From RGIG3159 sp034927685 (GTDB lineage: Bacteria > Bacillota > Clostridia > Oscillospirales > Oscillospiraceae), in assembly GCA_034927685.1 (NCBI GenBank), contig JAYFPO010000009.1, positions 1-64,000 of the forward strand: DNA of 64,000 nt. The letters run 5' to 3'. Under the pieces are notes generated by a model, which searched no databases, was not told the DNA's origin, and saw nothing but the letters and a program-made list of their open reading frames with translations. This document shows, one piece after another, positions 1 to 8,375 of the stretch. A program made the translations under genes and the position numbers. Position 1 is the first letter of the stretch. Each line of letters opens with the position of its first letter.

Positions 1-131
1 TCTGCGACTTCGGCAAGCTCGGCGAGAGCGATCCGATGTTCGCGGAGCTGGATAACATCTGCAAAGCGCACAACAACCTCTGGAGCGCCGAGGCGGAACG
101 CTATCTGCTGGAGAACGGAAAAGCATTGTAA
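1..131 (+). CDS. C-terminal end of an unknown protein (5' truncated by window)
   Basis: An open frame enters from the left edge (first complete codon at position 3) and stops with TAA at 129-131, giving 42 residues that end LLENGKAL. Codon third positions are GC-rich, as in the genes further right, which supports real coding. The tail is hydrophilic, with one Cys near each end of its first half, and shows no membrane segment. I do not recognise the family from this short piece. Confidence 0.6.
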   Translation, partial: CDFGKLGESDPMFAELDNICKAHNNLWSAEAERYLLENGKAL

Positions 132-214
132 CAGGAAACGCAAGCGCAAGGCAATCCCGACACCCCGTCATATTCACGACCGATTGTCACCGAACATGCC
201 ATTTGACATGGTTT

Positions 215-282
215 AATTCGCGCTAAAAGGACAGATGCACAGCGGCGTTCGCCGCTGTGCATCTGTCCTTTTAGCGCGAATT
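215..282. repeat. 33-bp perfect palindrome with a 2-nt loop
   Basis: Positions 215-247 and 250-282 are exact reverse complements over 33 bp, separated only by TT. The arms are neither simple repeats nor coding. The palindrome lies 83 bp after the stop of the leftmost gene and before the converging LysR gene, so it could fold as a bidirectional transcription barrier. It lacks a T-tract on either side (the right flank reads CCGTAGAT). The length and perfection exceed ordinary terminators in this window, so a fold-back assembly artefact should be kept in mind. Confidence 0.85.
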
Positions 283-404
283 CCGTAGATGCAAACCGCC
301 CGTTTTCGGAACGATGACGAGCGGTGGCAGCTAAAAAAAGATGGATGGTTTGCGATTATAACAAAGAGCGGATAGCCCGGAGCGCGGATGAAATCATCCA
401 TCAT

Positions 405-1346
405 TTAGATCTCGTTTTTGATAAACGCATTGATAAACGAGGATATCGCTTTGCTCTGGTTCTTTTTCTTTTTGTACCGCCAAAATACATCACGCCGCGC
501 AAGCGTGGCTGGCAGGGCGTAAAAATACATATTATCTGCTTTGCTCGGAATCTTTTTAATCAAGGTATCGCTGATAATACATGCAGCAGATCCGGTAGAC
601 GAAAAAGCAAATACCGTGGATAATTGATTTAATTCCATTACGACTTTAGGCATTACATCGTAATAATTGAAGATAGCATCCGTTCTATTTCTGGTATCGT
701 TCCCTTTGGTCATAATGATAAACGGCGTTTCTCTAAATTCCTCAAAAGGTACAAAATTTGCGCCGATATGTATGTCGTTTTTAATATCGTTATATACCAG
801 CTGATACTCCTTTAATTTGCGGTTACAGCTAAACTCTTTCGGAACGGCTACCAAAAGGAACTCCGTCCCAAAATAACATTTTTCGAACAATTCACCGTTC
901 AGCTCTCTGTTATCCAGAATAATATCCAATTCATTTTCAATTAATTTGTTTTCCAGCGTTTGCGTATTTGATTCAAATACGGTCAAATTTATGTTGGGAA
1001 ATTGTTGCATAAACTTAAACACATACGCCGGTAAGACATAGGAAACATATAAGCTGTTGCTGCCGACCACAATACTGCCGGCATTGGAATGGTTGAAATC
1101 ATTTGCTAAATCTTTCAAGTTGTCTTCCATCTCGAAGATTTTCTCTATGGCATCAATATAGTGTTTTCCAAATGTGGTTAGTTGTACAGAAGTATTCGTC
1201 CGATTGAAAATTTCCACGCCGAGCTCCGTTTCCACTTTTTTGACTGCGGCGCTTAACGAAGGCTGAGAAATAAATAATTTCTTGGCAGCTTTTGAAAAAC
1301 TTTTTTCAGTATAAACCATGTAAATATAATCGATTTTCTCAAACAT
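405..1346 (-). CDS. LysR-family transcriptional regulator
   Basis: A 313-residue protein with the LysR layout: an N-terminal winged HTH (about residues 1-60, with SKAAKKLFISQPSLSAAVKK as the recognition region), a linker helix, and a C-terminal substrate-binding-like effector domain. I chose the ATG at 1346 because an AGGA motif sits about 10 nt upstream; an in-frame GTG at 1355 is only 1 nt from that motif. The gene is transcribed away from the symporter at 1821, the usual arrangement for a LysR activator that binds the shared intergenic region. Regulation of the symporter is inferred. The gene is clearly AT-richer than most of the window. Confidence 0.9.
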   Translation of the reverse strand: MFEKIDYIYMVYTEKSFSKAAKKLFISQPSLSAAVKKVETELGVEIFNRTNTSVQLTTFGKHYIDAIEKIFEMEDNLKDLANDFNHSNAGSIVVGSNSLYVSYVLPAYVFKFMQQFPNINLTVFESNTQTLENKLIENELDIILDNRELNGELFEKCYFGTEFLLVAVPKEFSCNRKLKEYQLVYNDIKNDIHIGANFVPFEEFRETPFIIMTKGNDTRNRTDAIFNYYDVMPKVVMELNQLSTVFAFSSTGSAACIISDTLIKKIPSKADNMYFYALPATLARRDVFWRYKKKKNQSKAISSFINAFIKNEI

Positions 1347-1521
1347 ACAGATCACATCCTATGGATTCTATATTAATTTAACTATGGCGCAAATTCAATA
1401 TTTATATTTAAAAGTGGTCAAGATTATCAAAGCAAAGTCGATATTTCATGGCTAATCGCAAAAAAGTGCCAAAAAAGAGCGAAATTTCGTGAAGATATCT
1501 TAATAATGGAATGTTTTTAGG

Positions 1522-1558
1522 TGCAGCCGGCAGTCATAAAAAACTATTGCCGGTTGCA
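1522..1558 (+). other. Hairpin in the LysR/symporter intergenic region
   Basis: Arms 1522-1532 and 1548-1558 pair over 11 bp with one G-T wobble around a 15-nt AT-rich loop, followed by TCTTTCTCC. It lies between the two divergent genes and upstream of the symporter promoter. It could be a weak terminator for transcripts coming from the left or a protein-binding dyad; the sequence does not decide. Confidence 0.45.
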
Positions 1559-1624
1559 TCTTTCTCCTCTTATCACCTGATTTCCAAATTTGAAAAACAA
1601 TAGGTTATATTCAAAATTACATAT

Positions 1625-1653
1625 TTGTGAACACTTTATCCCTGTGCTATATT
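1625..1653 (+). promoter_or_regulatory. Probable sigma-A promoter of the symporter gene
   Basis: TTGTGA at 1625-1630 and TATATT at 1648-1653 are separated by 17 bp, and a TG dinucleotide sits one base before the -10 hexamer (extended -10). The next good translation start on this strand is the symporter ATG at 1821, leaving a leader of about 160 nt. Confidence 0.55.
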
Positions 1654-1820
1654 ATGCATAATACATAAAAGCGCGGATCAAAACCATGGGTTGTATGAAA
1701 GTTTGTTACAATTATGGGAAAAGTCCAGGCGGTCGCGAATGGGACTGCCGAGTCAAAGAAAAGGGGGGTTGGACAGACTACGCATCGCTTGGTACAAAAT
1801 GTATAGGAGGAACCGAAAAA

Positions 1821-3095
1821 ATGAAAAAGAAAAGACTTTCGCTCCCAGGATGGATTGCCATTGCAATGGTGGCGGGCATCGCTCTTGGCGCCATTCTGTG
1901 GGCTACCATGGGCGTCGAAGCTGCCGGGAATCTCACAACCAATTACATCAAACCCTTTGGTACTATTTTTATCAATCTTCTGAAATTTGTAGTCGTACCC
2001 ATCGTCCTTTTATCCCTGATTGACGGCATTGTTTCCATGCAGGATATCAAAAAAGTCGGTTCCATCGGCTGGAAAACATTGGCCTATTTTATGGTGACCA
2101 CTGTGTTGGCCTGCATCATCGGTCTGGTCATTGCAAACCTCTTCAAGGGATATTTCCCTGTTCTGACAATGTCTGAGGGCCAAGCCTTTACCGCTGCTAC
2201 GGACACTTCGATGATGGACACCATCGTGAATATCTTCCCCAGCAACCTGTGGGCATCCCTGACCAACGCCAATATGCTGCAGGTCATTGTAATTGCACTG
2301 CTTATGGGCAGCGGTATTCTGGTGGCCGGTGAAAAGGGGAAACTGGCAGCCAATATTGTCTCGTCCTTCTATGAGGTGATGATGAAAGTTATGATGTTTA
2401 TCATCTCCGTCTCCCCGATTGGCGTCTTCTGCCTGATGACCTGGGTAGTGGCAAGCCAGGGGCCACAGATTTTGGGCAGCCTCGCAATCGTTCTCGGCGT
2501 GGCCTATATTGGCTATATCCTTCACGGGATTGTCGTCTATTCCACGTCTGTCAAAGCATTTGCCGGAATGAGCCCTTTCAAATTTTTCAAAGGTTCCATC
2601 CCCTCTATGATCTTTGCATTTTCTTCCGCATCTTCCATCGCAACGCTGCCCATTTCTAAGGAGTGCTGTGATAAGATGGACGTCGATCCGGAAATTTCGT
2701 CTTTCGTTCTCCCCCTGGGCGCGACCATCAATATGGACGGCACCGCGATCTATCAATGTGTTGCCGCCGTGTTTATTGCCTGCTGTATGGGCATTCATTT
2801 GACAGTCGGAAATATGGTGATGATTGTAGTCACCGCCACGCTGGCCTCTGTGGGAACCGCCGGGACTACCGGTGCCGGTGTGATCATGCTGGCAATGGTC
2901 CTACAGGCCGTCGGCATTGACCCGACTTATATCGGTTTGATTTATGGGATCGACCGTCTTTTCGATATGGGACGTACCACACTCAACTGTCTCGGCAATA
3001 TCTCCTGCTCGATCTGCGTGAACCACTGGGAAGGCAACAAGCTTCACACGCAGAAATTAAATAAAAAGACAAACAGTCCTGTTTGTACACGGTGA
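1821..3095 (+). CDS. Dicarboxylate/amino acid:cation symporter (DAACS family)
   Basis: A 424-residue multi-spanning membrane protein of the GltP/DctA (sodium:dicarboxylate symporter) family, which takes up acidic amino acids or C4-dicarboxylates with Na+ or H+. Family marks are an FSSASSIATLPI serine-rich re-entrant loop (about residue 260), the NMDGTA motif (about residue 300) and a second re-entrant region near GTAGTTGAGV. An upstream in-frame ATG exists at 1686, but the ATG at 1821 follows an AGGAGG ribosome site at ideal spacing and begins the first hydrophobic helix. The divergent LysR gene probably controls it. Substrate specificity cannot be read from the sequence. Confidence 0.92.
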   Translation: MKKKRLSLPGWIAIAMVAGIALGAILWATMGVEAAGNLTTNYIKPFGTIFINLLKFVVVPIVLLSLIDGIVSMQDIKKVGSIGWKTLAYFMVTTVLACIIGLVIANLFKGYFPVLTMSEGQAFTAATDTSMMDTIVNIFPSNLWASLTNANMLQVIVIALLMGSGILVAGEKGKLAANIVSSFYEVMMKVMMFIISVSPIGVFCLMTWVVASQGPQILGSLAIVLGVAYIGYILHGIVVYSTSVKAFAGMSPFKFFKGSIPSMIFAFSSASSIATLPISKECCDKMDVDPEISSFVLPLGATINMDGTAIYQCVAAVFIACCMGIHLTVGNMVMIVVTATLASVGTAGTTGAGVIMLAMVLQAVGIDPTYIGLIYGIDRLFDMGRTTLNCLGNISCSICVNHWEGNKLHTQKLNKKTNSPVCTR

Positions 3096-3115
3096 TCCTG
3101 TTTCTGAGAAATTTT

Positions 3116-3146
3116 CAAGGCGGAAGCTATTTTGGCTTCCGCCTTG
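3116..3146 (+). terminator. Terminator hairpin after the symporter
   Basis: A 12-bp perfect stem (3116-3127 with 3135-3146) closes a 7-nt loop, 20 bp after the symporter stop codon. The following sequence TTCGTGAA is only weakly T-rich. Confidence 0.7.
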
Positions 3147-3917
3147 TTCGTGAATACACGAAAGAACGAACGTCACGGTTGTTTTCCCGAATTGCATTTT
3201 CCCTCCGACGAACTCCCACAGCAACGCCCGGGCCTTTGTCGCCGGTCGTTGGCATCTAAAAAAACTTCGTCGGGATCAGATTGTCCAGCTTCCATGCGCA
3301 TCGCTGCCTTCCCGTGTTGGGCGCAAGTCGCCCCTCCGCATGTCGCCGGACCACTCGGCTGCCAGCGTGCCGGCGATATCGGCGCTTGCGCGCTCAAAAT
3401 CCATGTAGGATGCACTATCCCGCAGCGCGCTTCCCGGCTGCCTTCTTTTCCCTGATGAATATTGCCCGAAGTCATTCAAATTACGTTCATGGCAACGCAG
3501 GGATCTATCATATGGGCGCGGGAATCACTACAAATTTTATTGCCGCTTTTCGGCCTGGTTCCAAGAGAAAACTTGCTGTTTTTGGCAGTGTGGGGTAGAA
3601 TGGTACTATCTAGTCGGCTGGCTTCGAAATCAAGAGGGCTGCAAGCTGGTTGTCATGACCTGTGAGCCGGGAAATGGCTGCCTGTCCCTCACCGGTCTGC
3701 GCGAAACCAGGCGCTGGAAGTCCAGCCCAGGTTACTGAACCGAAATTAGCAGGTTCGGATGCGCAGTAAGACTTCACCGGTTTTATGGGGAGCTTTTCCA
3801 GCACAATACTGACCCCTGTGCAGCGGCAATCGGCAACGGATCGGGAGCATTCCTGATGAAAGCTTCCCATTCGGGATGATGAAATGAGGTTTGAATCGTT
3901 TTTTGAAGGAGAAGCAT
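3147..3917. other. Gene-poor gap, probably degraded sequence
   Basis: About 770 bp without a supportable gene. All frames are broken into short ORFs of 60-160 codons with no ribosome site and no recognisable domain. A stretch near 3462-3600 has hydrophobic runs in frame (for example LQILLPLFGL) and could be the remains of a membrane protein, but I could not assign it. The gap marks the junction between the AT-rich symporter block and the GC-richer accessory gene run. Confidence 0.6.
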
Positions 3918-4427
3918 ATGGTAGACGATCCTTACGGCTACTGTGGGATGCCCTGTGCACTGTGCACGCGATACCGTACAGACGGGAAAAGCAGATGCCC
4001 CGGCTGTTCCTGCGACGGCTATTATACGGAGCCGTGCAAGGTTCACCGCTGCTGCCGGGAACGGGCGCTTGCCCACTGCGGCACCTGTGAAGCCTTCCCA
4101 TGCGTACGTCTCGGCAAGATGGGCGATTTCTCTGACCTGAATACGAACCACGTCAAGCAGCGGACCTGCGCCGCCGTCGCTTCCGCCGGCTTTGACGCCT
4201 GGTACGCGGAGTATACCGAGCGGGCCGAGCTGCTCACCATCGCTCTCGCGAGATACAACGATGGTCGCATGAAACGCTTTTTGTGCGAGCTGTTTATCCA
4301 GCGGGATATTTTGACGTTGCGGGAAATCATGCGCCGGGCGGAGAATTTGTCCGGGACGCCAAAAGAAAACGGGAAGGCGTTTCGTTCCATCGCCGATGCC
4401 GCTTGCAGCGAGGAAAACAGTTTATAA
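3918..4427 (+). CDS. DUF3795 cysteine-rich protein
   Basis: A 169-residue protein matching the DUF3795 pattern: an N-terminal cysteine-rich region with YCGMPCALC at the start, then CPGCSCDG, CKVHRCC and CGTCEAFPC, followed by a helical C-terminal half. The spaced cysteines suggest metal or Fe-S binding, but the family has no established function. The ATG at 3918 follows AAGGAG with good spacing; the longer frame opening at 3891 has no such site. It is the first gene of the co-directional accessory run and ends 25 bp before the MerR gene. Confidence 0.85.
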   Translation: MVDDPYGYCGMPCALCTRYRTDGKSRCPGCSCDGYYTEPCKVHRCCRERALAHCGTCEAFPCVRLGKMGDFSDLNTNHVKQRTCAAVASAGFDAWYAEYTERAELLTIALARYNDGRMKRFLCELFIQRDILTLREIMRRAENLSGTPKENGKAFRSIADAACSEENSL

Positions 4428-4452
4428 AACCGGGCTTTGAACAGGGGGTGCC

Positions 4453-5208
4453 ATGACACAGACGTACACAACAAAAGAAATTGCAGACATAATCGGTGTT
4501 CATGTGAATACCGTCCGCTTTTATGAGAAGATCGGTTTTCTGACGCCGCCGGAGCGCCGGCCAAACGGATATCGCATCTATACGGACCTGCAGAAGGAAC
4601 AGTGCAGACTCATCCGCTGCGCCATGAAGGCGGAGGTGCTGCAAAATGGGCTGCGCAAAAAAGCAGTCGAGATCGTCAGGCGGTGCGCCGCCCTTGATTT
4701 TGACGGAGCCATCGCCGCCGCAGGGGAATATCGTGTCAGGATAGATGCCGAGATCCAAAATGCCAAAGCAGCAATTGCTTCCGTGGAAAGAAATCTTGAC
4801 AAGAGTGTCCCCGCTGACGACTGCGCAATGAAAAGACCAGACGCGGCGAAGGCGCTTGGCGTGACAAGCGAGACGCTGCGCACCTGGGAACGGAGCGGGC
4901 TGATCGAAAGGAAACGCGGCGTGAGCCGCGATCGGGTCTATTCCGCCGGGAATATGGAGCGCCTGAAGCTCATCCGCACGCTGCGCTGCACGAATTATTC
5001 GCTTTCCTCCATTCTGCGGCTGCTCCATCAACTGGACGGACATACGACGCGGTCAGTCGAAACAATTCTCAACACACCGGAGGAGAATGAGGACATTATT
5101 TCCGTATGTGATCGGCTGATTCTATCGCTGGAAAGCACCGCGTCTGAGGCGGCGCAGCTGATCGGAATGCTCGGTAAAATCAAAGAAAATTTTTCAACCC
5201 TCCAGTAA
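4453..5208 (+). CDS. MerR-family regulator with two HTH domains
   Basis: A 251-residue protein carrying two MerR-type winged helices in tandem. The first spans about residues 5-75 (TKEIADIIGVHVNTVRFYEK, then GYRIYT). The second spans about 126-195 (AAKALGVTSETLRTWERSGL, then RDRVYSAGNMERLKLIR). A predicted coiled-coil linker joins them, and another helical stretch ends the protein. Classical MerR proteins are 110-150 residues with one HTH and dimerise; a single chain with two HTHs could bind DNA as a built-in dimer. It lies 59 bp upstream of the MFS exporter, so control of that gene is the natural inference. The ligand is unknown, and there is no obvious Cys metal site. Confidence 0.88.
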   Translation: MTQTYTTKEIADIIGVHVNTVRFYEKIGFLTPPERRPNGYRIYTDLQKEQCRLIRCAMKAEVLQNGLRKKAVEIVRRCAALDFDGAIAAAGEYRVRIDAEIQNAKAAIASVERNLDKSVPADDCAMKRPDAAKALGVTSETLRTWERSGLIERKRGVSRDRVYSAGNMERLKLIRTLRCTNYSLSSILRLLHQLDGHTTRSVETILNTPEENEDIISVCDRLILSLESTASEAAQLIGMLGKIKENFSTLQ

Positions 5209-5267
5209 TACACCAATCTGTCTTTCTTTTTTATACTGACAGTTGTTAAGAAACGGAGGGAATTATC

Positions 5268-6476
5268 ATGCGGAATTACAACAAAAAAGCTGCACTGTTC
5301 TTGGCAAGTCAGGGTATTTCACTGTTTGGTTCGTCGGTTGTGCAGTTCGCCATCATCTGGTATGTGACGATTCAAACCTCATCCGGCGCCTGGGTGTCCG
5401 CGATGACCGTGGCAGCCTATGTGCCGCAGTTTATCATTTCTTTTTTCTCGGGCGTCTGGGCGGACCGATACGCCAGAAAAAAGCTCATCATCCTTGCCGA
5501 CAGTATGATCGCGCTCGCAACGCTTTTCCTTGCGATCCTCATGCCGCGCATCGGAGAAGGAACGCCGCTTTTGGTGGCATTGATTACGATCTCGGTCGTG
5601 CGCTCACTGGGCGCGGGCGTACAGACCCCGGCTGTAAATTCAGCGATCCCCCAGCTTGTCCCAGAGGACAAACTGATGAAGTTTAACGGCGTCAACGCCA
5701 CGATTCAGTCTCTGGTGCAGTTTGCGGCCCCGGCTGCCGCGGGAGCGGTTCTGTCTTTTGGAACGCTCCGGGAAACGCTGATGATTGATATCGCGACCGC
5801 AATCGTTGGAATCGGCATTCTGTCCGCCGTGGCAATCCCGTTTACAAGGTCGGAGGAAGCGCCATCCATGCTTTCCGAGATGAAGGCAGGGTTCCGCTAT
5901 GCCGCAAAGGAACGTTTTGTCGGCCCGATGCTGCTGATCTTCGGGCTATTCATCTTTCTGTGCGTTCCCGCCGGTTTTCTCGCAACGCTGTTTGTGAGCC
6001 GCTATTACGGCGACACCTACTGGTATCTGACGCTCGTGGAGGTAATCGGCTTTATCGGCATGGCGGCAGGCGGACTGCTCATCAGCGCGTGGGGAGGATT
6101 TCGGAATCGGGTCAAAACACTTGCGGTGGGCATGACCGCGTTTGGTGTCCTGGGCATCGGCTTGGGCGCGGTGGACAGCTTCGTCGTGTATCTTGTTCTG
6201 ATGGCGATCTATGGCGTGGCGCTGACGATGGTGCAGACGGCGTCCACCACGCTGCTGCAGGAAAACACCGCGGCAGAGATGCAGGGGCGGATGTTTGGCC
6301 TGTTTGGGGCCATGTATTCCGGATTTCTGCCCCTTGGCATGGTGGTATTCGGGCCGCTGGCGGATGTGATGTCCATGCGGCTGCTGATGATAATTACCGG
6401 CGTGCTATTGATCTTGATGGCGGCTGCCATCGTACTGAGCAGAACCTTCTATCTGCATGGACAGACGAAAACGTAA
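5268..6476 (+). CDS. MFS efflux transporter
   Basis: A 402-residue membrane protein with twelve predicted hydrophobic helices and the MFS loop motif GVWADRYARKK (about residues 61-71) between helices 2 and 3. Overall it resembles the MFS_3/EntS-like exporters that pump drugs or siderophores. A clear GGAGGG site precedes the ATG. It sits directly behind the tandem MerR regulator, a typical regulator-pump pair for multidrug response. The substrate is not deducible. Confidence 0.88.
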   Translation: MRNYNKKAALFLASQGISLFGSSVVQFAIIWYVTIQTSSGAWVSAMTVAAYVPQFIISFFSGVWADRYARKKLIILADSMIALATLFLAILMPRIGEGTPLLVALITISVVRSLGAGVQTPAVNSAIPQLVPEDKLMKFNGVNATIQSLVQFAAPAAAGAVLSFGTLRETLMIDIATAIVGIGILSAVAIPFTRSEEAPSMLSEMKAGFRYAAKERFVGPMLLIFGLFIFLCVPAGFLATLFVSRYYGDTYWYLTLVEVIGFIGMAAGGLLISAWGGFRNRVKTLAVGMTAFGVLGIGLGAVDSFVVYLVLMAIYGVALTMVQTASTTLLQENTAAEMQGRMFGLFGAMYSGFLPLGMVVFGPLADVMSMRLLMIITGVLLILMAAAIVLSRTFYLHGQTKT

Positions 6477-6508
6477 GAAAATGCATTGGAAAAGGGGGGG
6501 AACCCAGG

Positions 6509-6925
6509 TTGGACCAAATACCGACAGTCGAAGAAATGACCGCCTTGATCGGCGCGCCCCTTTATGACCTGTGGGCCGATTTGTGCGCCCTGATCGACAC
6601 GCGGTACGACATGGAGCGGCTGTGGAACCGCGGCGGTAAGAAATGGACGTATGAATACAAATACCGCAGAGGCGGCAAGACGCTCTGCGCCTTGTACATG
6701 CGCGAAAACTGCATCGGATTCATGGCAATTTTCGGAAAAGAGGAACGGGAAAAATTCGAGGGAGACAGGGATTCTTTTTCAGAACAGGTGCGCGCCCTGT
6801 ATGACGAGGCGACCACCTATCACGATGGGAAATGGCTTATGCTCTATCCGACGGATCGCAGCCTTTTCGGGGATATCGAGCGGCTTCTGGCAATCAAGCG
6901 AAAACCCAATAAAAAAACCAAATAA
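6509..6925 (+). CDS. DUF3788 family protein
   Basis: A 138-residue soluble protein recognised as DUF3788 by its pattern of a central KWTYEYKYRRGGKTLCALYM strand region, an FGKEEREKF turn and a C-terminal DGKWLMLYP segment. The upstream frame is open far into the MFS gene. I place the start at the TTG at 6509, 8 nt after a G-rich ribosome site (6494-6500); an ATG at 6536 is the alternative. The usual family length (about 140) supports the TTG. Function of the family is unknown. Confidence 0.8.
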   Translation: MDQIPTVEEMTALIGAPLYDLWADLCALIDTRYDMERLWNRGGKKWTYEYKYRRGGKTLCALYMRENCIGFMAIFGKEEREKFEGDRDSFSEQVRALYDEATTYHDGKWLMLYPTDRSLFGDIERLLAIKRKPNKKTK

Positions 6926-6948
6926 AATCAGTAGGGAGGAAACGGATC

Positions 6949-7386
6949 ATGAATAAACTCGAACTGTTTTTCGATGCAATCAAGAAAGAGATGGCCGTCA
7001 CGCTTGCCACGGCTGCGGAGGGGCACGTGACCATGCGCTTGGTCAGCCCGGTCTATGACGATGGCGCAATCTTAATCTTTACCGCCGCCGAAACGCGCAA
7101 ATATCAGCAGCTAAGGCTGAACCCTCATTGCTGCATCGCCGTCGGAAACACGTTCATGGAGGCCGCGGCGGAGTTTTGCGGTGCCTGTATGCTGCCGGAA
7201 AACAAAGGACTGCGGGACGCCTACTGTGGGAAATTCCCCAAAGCCTTCGATGAGGGCATCCGGTTTGGGGGCAGAAATGCGGAATTTATTCTGCTGCACC
7301 CGACCCGCCTGACCGGCTGGGCGTTTGAAAACGACATCCCCACTGAGAACGGAGTGCCCACAATCCCGTTTGAGATGTTGCTGTAA
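6949..7386 (+). CDS. Pyridoxamine 5'-phosphate oxidase-like flavin-binding protein
   Basis: A 145-residue single-domain protein with the PPOX/split-barrel fold pattern: an N-terminal helix, VTLATAAEGHVTMRLVSPVY, then ILIFTAAETRKYQQLRLNP, which matches the nucleotide-phosphate-binding T/S-x-K-x(4)-L-x-x-NP region. Such proteins bind FMN, F420 or heme. It is preceded by GGAGG and lies 23 bp after the DUF3788 gene. Specific activity is unknown; true PNPOx activity is unlikely because the protein is short. Confidence 0.85.
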   Translation: MNKLELFFDAIKKEMAVTLATAAEGHVTMRLVSPVYDDGAILIFTAAETRKYQQLRLNPHCCIAVGNTFMEAAAEFCGACMLPENKGLRDAYCGKFPKAFDEGIRFGGRNAEFILLHPTRLTGWAFENDIPTENGVPTIPFEMLL

Positions 7387-7418
7387 TCAAGGGGACGTTA
7401 CAGTGATGAGGGATCAAA

Positions 7419-8195
7419 ATGCCATGTTTTGAATACAAGGCAAAAAACGTCTATTATACCGAGATCGGCAGCGGAAAGCCGCTGCTGCTCCTGCACGGGA
7501 ACACCGCATCCTCCAACATGTTTTTGAGCATTGCGCCGCTCTATGCTGAAAACTATAAGGTTGTACTGGTTGACTTTCTCGGCCACGGAAAATCGGATCG
7601 CCTGGATGTTTTTCCGACCGACCTATGGTATGATGAGGCGCAGCAGGTGATTACACTTCTGCGGGAAAAAGACTATGTCGGCGCAGACCTCATCGGCACC
7701 AGCGGCGGCGCGCTTGTTGCCATCAACGCCGCACTGGAAGCCCCGGAGCTGATCGGGAAGGTGATCGCCGACAGCTTCGAGGGCGAGGTTCCGCTGAAAG
7801 AGGTCACGGAAAACCTGGCCGCCGGACGCGAGACATCCAAACGTGACGAGGGAGCACGGGCGTTCTACCGCGCCATGCATGGCAACAGATGGGAACACGT
7901 GGTGGACTGCGACACAGACGCGGTCCTGCGGCATCAAAAAGAGCGGGGTCGCTTTTTCCATCGGGAGCTGAGAGAGCTGAGGGCGGATATCCTCCTCACC
8001 GGAAGCCGGCAGGATGAATTTATGGCGGCGCTGTCCCCTGATGATCTTGAGCGCACCTATGGAGAGCTGCTGGAAAAGATCGGCCACGGGGAAATGCACC
8101 TGTTCGATACGGGCGGACATCCTGCGATGCTTTCCAATCAGGCAAAATTCGTTTCGCTGTCACAGAACTTTTTTGAGCGACGAAATGAGGGTTAA
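7419..8195 (+). CDS. Alpha/beta hydrolase
   Basis: A 258-residue alpha/beta-hydrolase-fold protein. It has the oxyanion-region motif LLLHGNTASS (about residues 26-35), the nucleophile elbow GTSGG with Ser about residue 95, and a late His in TGGHPAML (about 233) that fits the catalytic triad. It is probably a cytosolic esterase or lipase-like enzyme. It lies 32 bp behind the PPOX gene and 15 bp ahead of the small zinc-ribbon gene, so these are likely cotranscribed. The substrate is unknown. Confidence 0.88.
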   Translation: MPCFEYKAKNVYYTEIGSGKPLLLLHGNTASSNMFLSIAPLYAENYKVVLVDFLGHGKSDRLDVFPTDLWYDEAQQVITLLREKDYVGADLIGTSGGALVAINAALEAPELIGKVIADSFEGEVPLKEVTENLAAGRETSKRDEGARAFYRAMHGNRWEHVVDCDTDAVLRHQKERGRFFHRELRELRADILLTGSRQDEFMAALSPDDLERTYGELLEKIGHGEMHLFDTGGHPAMLSNQAKFVSLSQNFFERRNEG

Positions 8196-8210
8196 AAGGA
8201 GAAAGACACG

Positions 8211-8360
8211 ATGAGGTATTGTCCAAAATGCAAAATCGAATATGACACAGAGAAAGAGAATTGTCCTGTGTGTGGTGAAAAGCTGGCTGACCTGGGAGAG
8301 AACGAAGAAATCTGTACGGAAGAGATCGTTGCCACGATGACCACCATCGGACTGCTTTGA
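8211..8360 (+). CDS. Small zinc-ribbon protein (49 aa)
   Basis: A short ORF of 49 residues beginning MRYCPKCKIEYD, with a second knuckle CPVCGE. The two CxxC pairs, 14 residues apart, are the minimal zinc-ribbon layout. AAAGGAG stands at good distance before the ATG. Its stop abuts the following GrpB gene (TGA then ATG). Codon use is like its neighbours. The C-terminal half has the acidic run EICTEEIVAT. Such proteins often act as metal-bound adaptors or DUF2007-like partners; no function is assigned here. Confidence 0.75.
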   Translation: MRYCPKCKIEYDTEKENCPVCGEKLADLGENEEICTEEIVATMTTIGLL

Positions 8361-8375
8361 ATGGCGGAGAAGGAT

